Part shown: piece by piece, positions 6,981 through 9,438 of the stretch
Position numbering within the stretch: the stretch's first letter is position 1
How the letters are laid out: every line of letters starts with the position of its first letter
Assembly (NCBI GenBank): GCA_031271525.1
Contig: JAISVO010000093.1
Location: 1-9,438 of the forward strand
Source: Oscillospiraceae bacterium
Lineage (GTDB): Bacteria; Bacillota; Clostridia; Oscillospirales; UBA929
DNA: 9,438 nt
Direction of reading: 5' to 3'
Program-made: the position numbers and the translations under genes
The notes under the pieces: model-generated
Told to the model about the DNA's origin: nothing
Database searches by the model: none
What the model saw: the letters and a program-made list of their open reading frames with translations, nothing else

Positions 6981-8498
6981 TTACTGGCCGAGCTGGTCGT
7001 CGATATAGGCTTGAAAGTTGTCCTGTGCGCTTTGGAGGGCCGCAAGGGGGTCGCGGTCCTCACGGACGATGACTGCCTGTACGGCGCGGGTGATCTCGCG
7101 GTAGAAGTCTTGGGTCAGCATCGGCTCCTCGCCCTTTAAGGTGATCGAACCGTCCGCGAGGGAGTTGAAGTAGTCGTTGTAGAGGCGCATGTCGACGTTG
7201 GAGTATTCTTCAGAGATTTCTCTCTGTTTCGCGACGAATTCCTCGTCGTCCCACGCCGGGACCGGCGGGAGGACCGGGCCGCCCCGATCGCGCAAGGCCG
7301 CTTGGGCGGCGCGCATACCGGCTTCGGTGCTCTCGGTGACAAAGGGGAGCAGGCCGTTGATCTTCAAAAGCGCCAGTGCGGCGACCGCCTGATCGGTTGT
7401 GGTGTCGGGGGCGAACATATACGCCGTGCCGCCGGTGAGGGCATAGGCTCCGGCGGGGCCTGCCGGGTAGGGCACCATCGCGAATTTATCGACCGCGAGG
7501 CCCGCGCCCGCCGTGGGGTTGCTGACCGCATCGTTCGCCGCAAAGTTCATCGCCGCCTCGCCGGTACCGAGGGTTGTGTGGCAGGAGGCCCATGTGGAGG
7601 TGGTGGTATCCGCGTTGAGGATGTCATACTCCCACTTGAGCGATTTGACATAGGCCAGCGCTTGTACGCACGCATCGGAGGTAAGGTTGATGATCCACTT
7701 GCCGTTTTCGTCTTGGTACTGCATGGCGTTCTCACCCACCGCGCCGAAGTTCCAAGCGAGACAGGTGAACATCCAGCCGCCGAACGAGTCGCTCGCAGGG
7801 AAGACAAGACCCGCCTTGCCGGTCTTCTCCTTAATAATCTTGCCCGTCTCGGCAAGCTCCTGCAGGGTCTTCGGGTACATCGGGGTGCCGTCCTCGTTCA
7901 TCAGCCCGGCTTCCTCAAAGAGGTTGAGGTTGAGGTGGAGGCCCATGACATAGCCGTCACGGGGGAGTCCGTAGAGGCGTCCGTTGTCGTCGCTCAGCAT
8001 GTCGATGAAGCTTTCGCTGAATTTGTCTACCAACTCAAACTGCTCCAGCGCGTCATGGACGTCCGCGACAAGGCCCTGATCGATCAGGATCGGGGGATCG
8101 GTGAAGGGGGGCTGGAAGATGGTCGGCGCGGAGCCGCCCACCGCACGGCTGATATAGGTGTCGAGGGTGTAGTGGTAGTAATCGGGGATAACTGTCACGT
8201 TAGGGTACTGCTTCTTCAGGATGTCAATGTAGCCGTCGAATACGGCGATCTCGGCTTCCGGCGCGGTGTCCGCCGGGTAGTTGCCCGCCGTGATCGTGCA
8301 AGTGAGGTCAGCATCAATCACCTCGCTGTCAACCTCCAAAAGCTCACTCGGCGCTTCCACCGGAGGCGTCGCGGGCGAGGGGGACGGATCGTTTGCCGGG
8401 TCAGAACCCGGGACGTTGCCGGTGGTGGCGCTGGGGCTGGCGCAGGCTGCAAGCAGGATGCTCAGGGCGGCGGCCAAAGCCAAAAGTCGCGTTTTCAT
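6981..8498 (-). CDS. Extracellular sugar-binding lipoprotein of an ABC transporter (family 1)
   Basis: This 505-residue protein is the substrate receptor of the importer, anchored to the outer face of the membrane. A signal peptide of 18 residues (MKTRLLALAAALSILLAA) ends in the lipobox LAAC, so Cys19 should be lipidated. A flexible Ser/Pro/Thr/Ala-rich spacer of about 40 residues follows. The rest resembles family 1 solute-binding proteins (MalE/UgpB/MsmE type), with EIAVFDGYIDILKKQYPNV near the start, GLPRDGYVMGLHLNLNLFEE in the first lobe hinge area, and GEAAMNFAAND and FAMVPYPAGPAG later. Overall similarity to the best-known members looks low, so its ligand is inferred from the neighbouring GH65 genes. 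The start is ATG 8498, six bases after AGGAGG; an alternative start at 8522 would add eight residues in front of the signal peptide and lacks that site. Stop is TAA. It is the first gene after the promoter. Confidence 0.93.
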   Translation of the reverse strand: MKTRLLALAAALSILLAACASPSATTGNVPGSDPANDPSPSPATPPVEAPSELLEVDSEVIDADLTCTITAGNYPADTAPEAEIAVFDGYIDILKKQYPNVTVIPDYYHYTLDTYISRAVGGSAPTIFQPPFTDPPILIDQGLVADVHDALEQFELVDKFSESFIDMLSDDNGRLYGLPRDGYVMGLHLNLNLFEEAGLMNEDGTPMYPKTLQELAETGKIIKEKTGKAGLVFPASDSFGGWMFTCLAWNFGAVGENAMQYQDENGKWIINLTSDACVQALAYVKSLKWEYDILNADTTTSTWASCHTTLGTGEAAMNFAANDAVSNPTAGAGLAVDKFAMVPYPAGPAGAYALTGGTAYMFAPDTTTDQAVAALALLKINGLLPFVTESTEAGMRAAQAALRDRGGPVLPPVPAWDDEEFVAKQREISEEYSNVDMRLYNDYFNSLADGSITLKGEEPMLTQDFYREITRAVQAVIVREDRDPLAALQSAQDNFQAYIDDQLGQ

Positions 8499-8504
8499 GG
8501 GATT

Positions 8505-8510
8505 CCTCCT
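8505..8510 (-). promoter_or_regulatory. Ribosome binding site of the sugar-binding protein
   Basis: A perfect AGGAGG on the - strand lies six bases before ATG 8498. This makes that ATG the real start and places the signal peptide at the very N-terminus. Confidence 0.9.
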
Positions 8511-8570
8511 TTTATTTTTCAAGAACTTCCCCTATCGTCACATTGCACAAGACTGTGCTGAAATATGCGG

Positions 8571-8590
8571 TAGGTTTAGCGGTCAACCTA
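8571..8590 (-). promoter_or_regulatory. Palindromic candidate operator over the transcription start
   Basis: A 20-bp imperfect palindrome has arms TAGGTT (8571-8576) and AACCTA (8585-8590) around a central CG. It starts five bases downstream of the -10 box, so it covers about -1 to +19 of the transcript, a position where a bound repressor would block initiation. A central CG and an even-length palindrome fit LacI-family sugar repressors, which often control such operons. It does not fit the CcpA cre consensus well. No regulator gene lies in the window, so the binding protein is inferred. Confidence 0.6.
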
Positions 8591-8595
8591 TAAAC

Positions 8596-8624
8596 ATTGT
8601 AATCCCCTCGGCTCTGTTTGTCAA
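8596..8624 (-). promoter_or_regulatory. Housekeeping-sigma promoter of the sugar operon
   Basis: On the - strand a perfect -35 box TTGACA (8624-8619) is followed after exactly 17 bases by TACAAT (8601-8596), one base from the -10 consensus. Transcription should start near 8589, leaving a leader of about 90 bases before the ATG at 8498. The leader holds a small inverted repeat, GCACA with TGTGC (8545-8558). The position directly before the first operon gene supports the call. Confidence 0.88.
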
Positions 8625-8721
8625 CCCCCGCCGGAGAGTTTTTTCTCCCCAAAATGTCCGGGTGTCAATGATGGGTGACACAATGTCCGAAAACGCATAC
8701 GTGGGTGACAGCCCCTGTTTC

Positions 8722-9006
8722 TTACAGGAGATATAAGTATCTCTCCAACACTTGATTTGGGCTTTGGAATCCCAAGCATATCTTGGGGATGTCATTGGAT
8801 TTTCGGTTATAAGCCGCCAGTTGCTTTCGTCCGTCCGCCAAGTCACACATCCGCAGTTTACGATAGAAGCGAAGCTCATCACAGCGGTGCTGCCGTTCTA
8901 CCTTGCCGTTGTGACGGGGTGTCGCTACCCGAATGCGGTGATACAGGATGTCAATATCCAACAGGGCCTGTTCAAACAGCGTCTTGTGCGCCGAAGGATC
9001 AGACGC
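8722..9006 (-). pseudogene. IS481-family transposase, C-terminal remnant
   Basis: This frame carries the end of the rve-type DDE domain and stops at TAA (8722-8724). ATPRHNGKVERQHRCDELRF is the diagnostic IS481/IS3-type motif around the last acidic residue of the triad (the E of KVE). It is followed by DLADGRKQLAAYNRKSNDIP and SPNQVLERYL, the usual tail. Upstream in the same frame SDPSAHKTLFEQALLDIDIL still looks like transposase sequence, so homology seems to begin near 9000. The two catalytic aspartates and their surroundings, which should precede it, are absent. The remaining 90 or so residues have no start codon of their own with a ribosome binding site. Confidence 0.82.
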
Positions 9007-9218
9007 TTTTCTTCCGCCGTATGCTGCTTAGGGTGGCTGTGCGGACGGCGGCGCCCCTCAAGCACATTCTTCCATTGACCGTCCCATTTTCGTCGCCACT
9101 CATAGATTGCCTGACGGCTGCGCCGGTATCGGCACGAGGCTTCTGTCACTCCTTGTTTGTAAGAATACTTCACCATCCGTTGACGATATCGCGCTTCTGA
9201 TGCTATGCTTTGGTTCAT
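8925..9218 (-). pseudogene. IS481-family transposase, N-terminal remnant
   Basis: The transposase begins at ATG 9218 (MNQSIASEARYRQRMVKYSY), nine bases after AGGAGGA. It contains the helix-turn-helix region QGVTEASCRYRRSRQAIYEW and the following RRRPHSHPKQHTAEEKRLI, all typical of this branch of IS481. After about residue 75 (near 9000-8990) the recognisable sequence stops and the frame runs out at a TGA 8925-8927, reading the C-terminal part in the wrong frame. The deletion that joined the two remnants was therefore not a multiple of three and removed the catalytic aspartates, roughly half of a normal 300-odd-residue protein. Confidence 0.8.
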
Positions 9219-9294
9219 GAAGACTGCTCCTCCTATGATATTTCTGTTTGGCTTATCACCTACAGTATATCGTCTCGGGGGCGTTCTTCTTCCC

Positions 9295-9438
9295 CTACAG
9301 TCTCCCATCTATTGTAGCTCTACACAGCGCAACCGGGTCATACCCGGCGACATAGTAACTCTGGTGATTCACCTCAAAGGTGATAAAGCCGGAGTCCTCG
9401 TCATACCTGCCGTCCATTCGGGTCAAAGCGGCATTATC
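9295..9438 (-). pseudogene. C-terminal piece of a surface-exposed protein, truncated at the insertion sequence
   Basis: The - strand is open from the window edge for 47 codons to TAG (9295-9297). RYDEDSGFITFEVNHQSYYV and then AGYDPVAL resemble the beta-rich segment with the pattern YD..TG.(I/V)TF...H.S.YAVGYD. In clostridial secreted proteins that pattern often comes just before S-layer-homology or other C-terminal anchoring domains. The recognisable protein sequence ends at VAL, exactly where the insertion sequence begins (TGTGTAG at 9326). The last nine residues and the stop codon come from the insertion-sequence end. The beginning of the gene is outside the window, so the full domain layout and function are unknown. 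It may have lost a cell-wall anchor; alternatively the gene simply ended near here. Confidence 0.55.

Larger units (their letters stand above)
8655..9326 (-). mobile_element. Internally deleted IS481-family insertion sequence
   Basis: About 670 bp carrying only the two ends of an IS481-type transposase gene. The outer ends are imperfect inverted repeats. On the + strand the left end begins TGTCCGGGTGTCAATGATGG. On the - strand the right end begins TGTGTAGAGC and continues CAATAGATGGGAGAC. The shared core is CAAT(A)GATGGGNGAC, and both ends begin with TGT as usual in this family. The left end contains GGGTGACA twice (8673 and 8703) and AATGTCCG twice (8653 and 8682), probably transposase-binding repeats. 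No target-site duplication is obvious, so the exact borders are tentative. It cannot move by itself because the catalytic core is missing. Confidence 0.72.

Noticed and set aside
7302..8561. Long open frame of 419 codons on the + strand
   Set aside because: It lies antisense to the clearly real sugar-binding lipoprotein, has no recognisable domain, and is the usual mirror of a GC-rich gene.
8571..8590. CcpA catabolite-repression (cre) site
   Set aside because: Aligned on the central CG, the positions expected to be TG and AA mostly disagree on both strands.
8633..8648. Small hairpin GGAGA/TCTCC upstream of the promoter
   Set aside because: It has only five pairs around a T-rich loop, with no gene ending there. 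It is too weak to call a terminator.
8653..8728. CRISPR-like repeats
   Set aside because: The repeated motifs are only eight bases long, occur twice each and lie within an insertion-sequence end.

Overview
The window looks like a piece of a moderately GC-rich anaerobic Firmicute, probably a clostridial gut or sediment fermenter. The reasons are a homodimeric-type pyruvate:ferredoxin oxidoreductase, strong AGGAGG ribosome binding sites, a lipoprotein-type sugar-binding protein, GH65 phosphorylases of the kinds common in Clostridia, and a surface-protein tail of a Gram-positive type. The species cannot be named from this sequence. TGA is used as a normal stop (for the first GH65 gene and for the second permease), so the standard bacterial code applies.

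Layout. Positions 1-576 (+) hold the C-terminal end of pyruvate:ferredoxin oxidoreductase. It is followed by a strong hairpin at 585-618 with a UUCG loop, which sits between two converging transcription units and probably terminates both. From about 8640 down to 632 (- strand) runs one catabolic operon. A consensus promoter (8596-8624) with a palindrome over its start site (8571-8590) is followed by a lipoprotein solute-binding protein (6981-8498), an intercistronic hairpin (6925-6954), two CUT1-type sugar ABC permeases (5979-6899 and 5086-5976), and two tandem glycoside hydrolase family 65 phosphorylases (2797-5058 and 632-2800). Positions 8655-9326 are an internally deleted IS481-family insertion sequence. 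Positions 9295-9438 (-) are the end of a surface-protein gene that the insertion appears to have cut.

How the genes work together. The binding protein and two permeases import an oligosaccharide, most likely an alpha-linked glucose disaccharide or short oligosaccharide. The GH65 enzymes split it with phosphate inside the cell to beta-glucose 1-phosphate plus glucose or a shortened acceptor, saving ATP. The transporter ATPase (usually a shared MsmX-type subunit), a beta-phosphoglucomutase and a dedicated regulator are not in the window. PFOR lies downstream in the same fermentative metabolism but is a separate transcription unit.

The main oddity is that the second GH65 gene is intact over about 722 codons except for one in-frame TGA at 2543-2545. 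I see no clearly new biological system. The points most worth a second look are this stop codon, the promoter/operator layout, and the insertion-sequence junctions.
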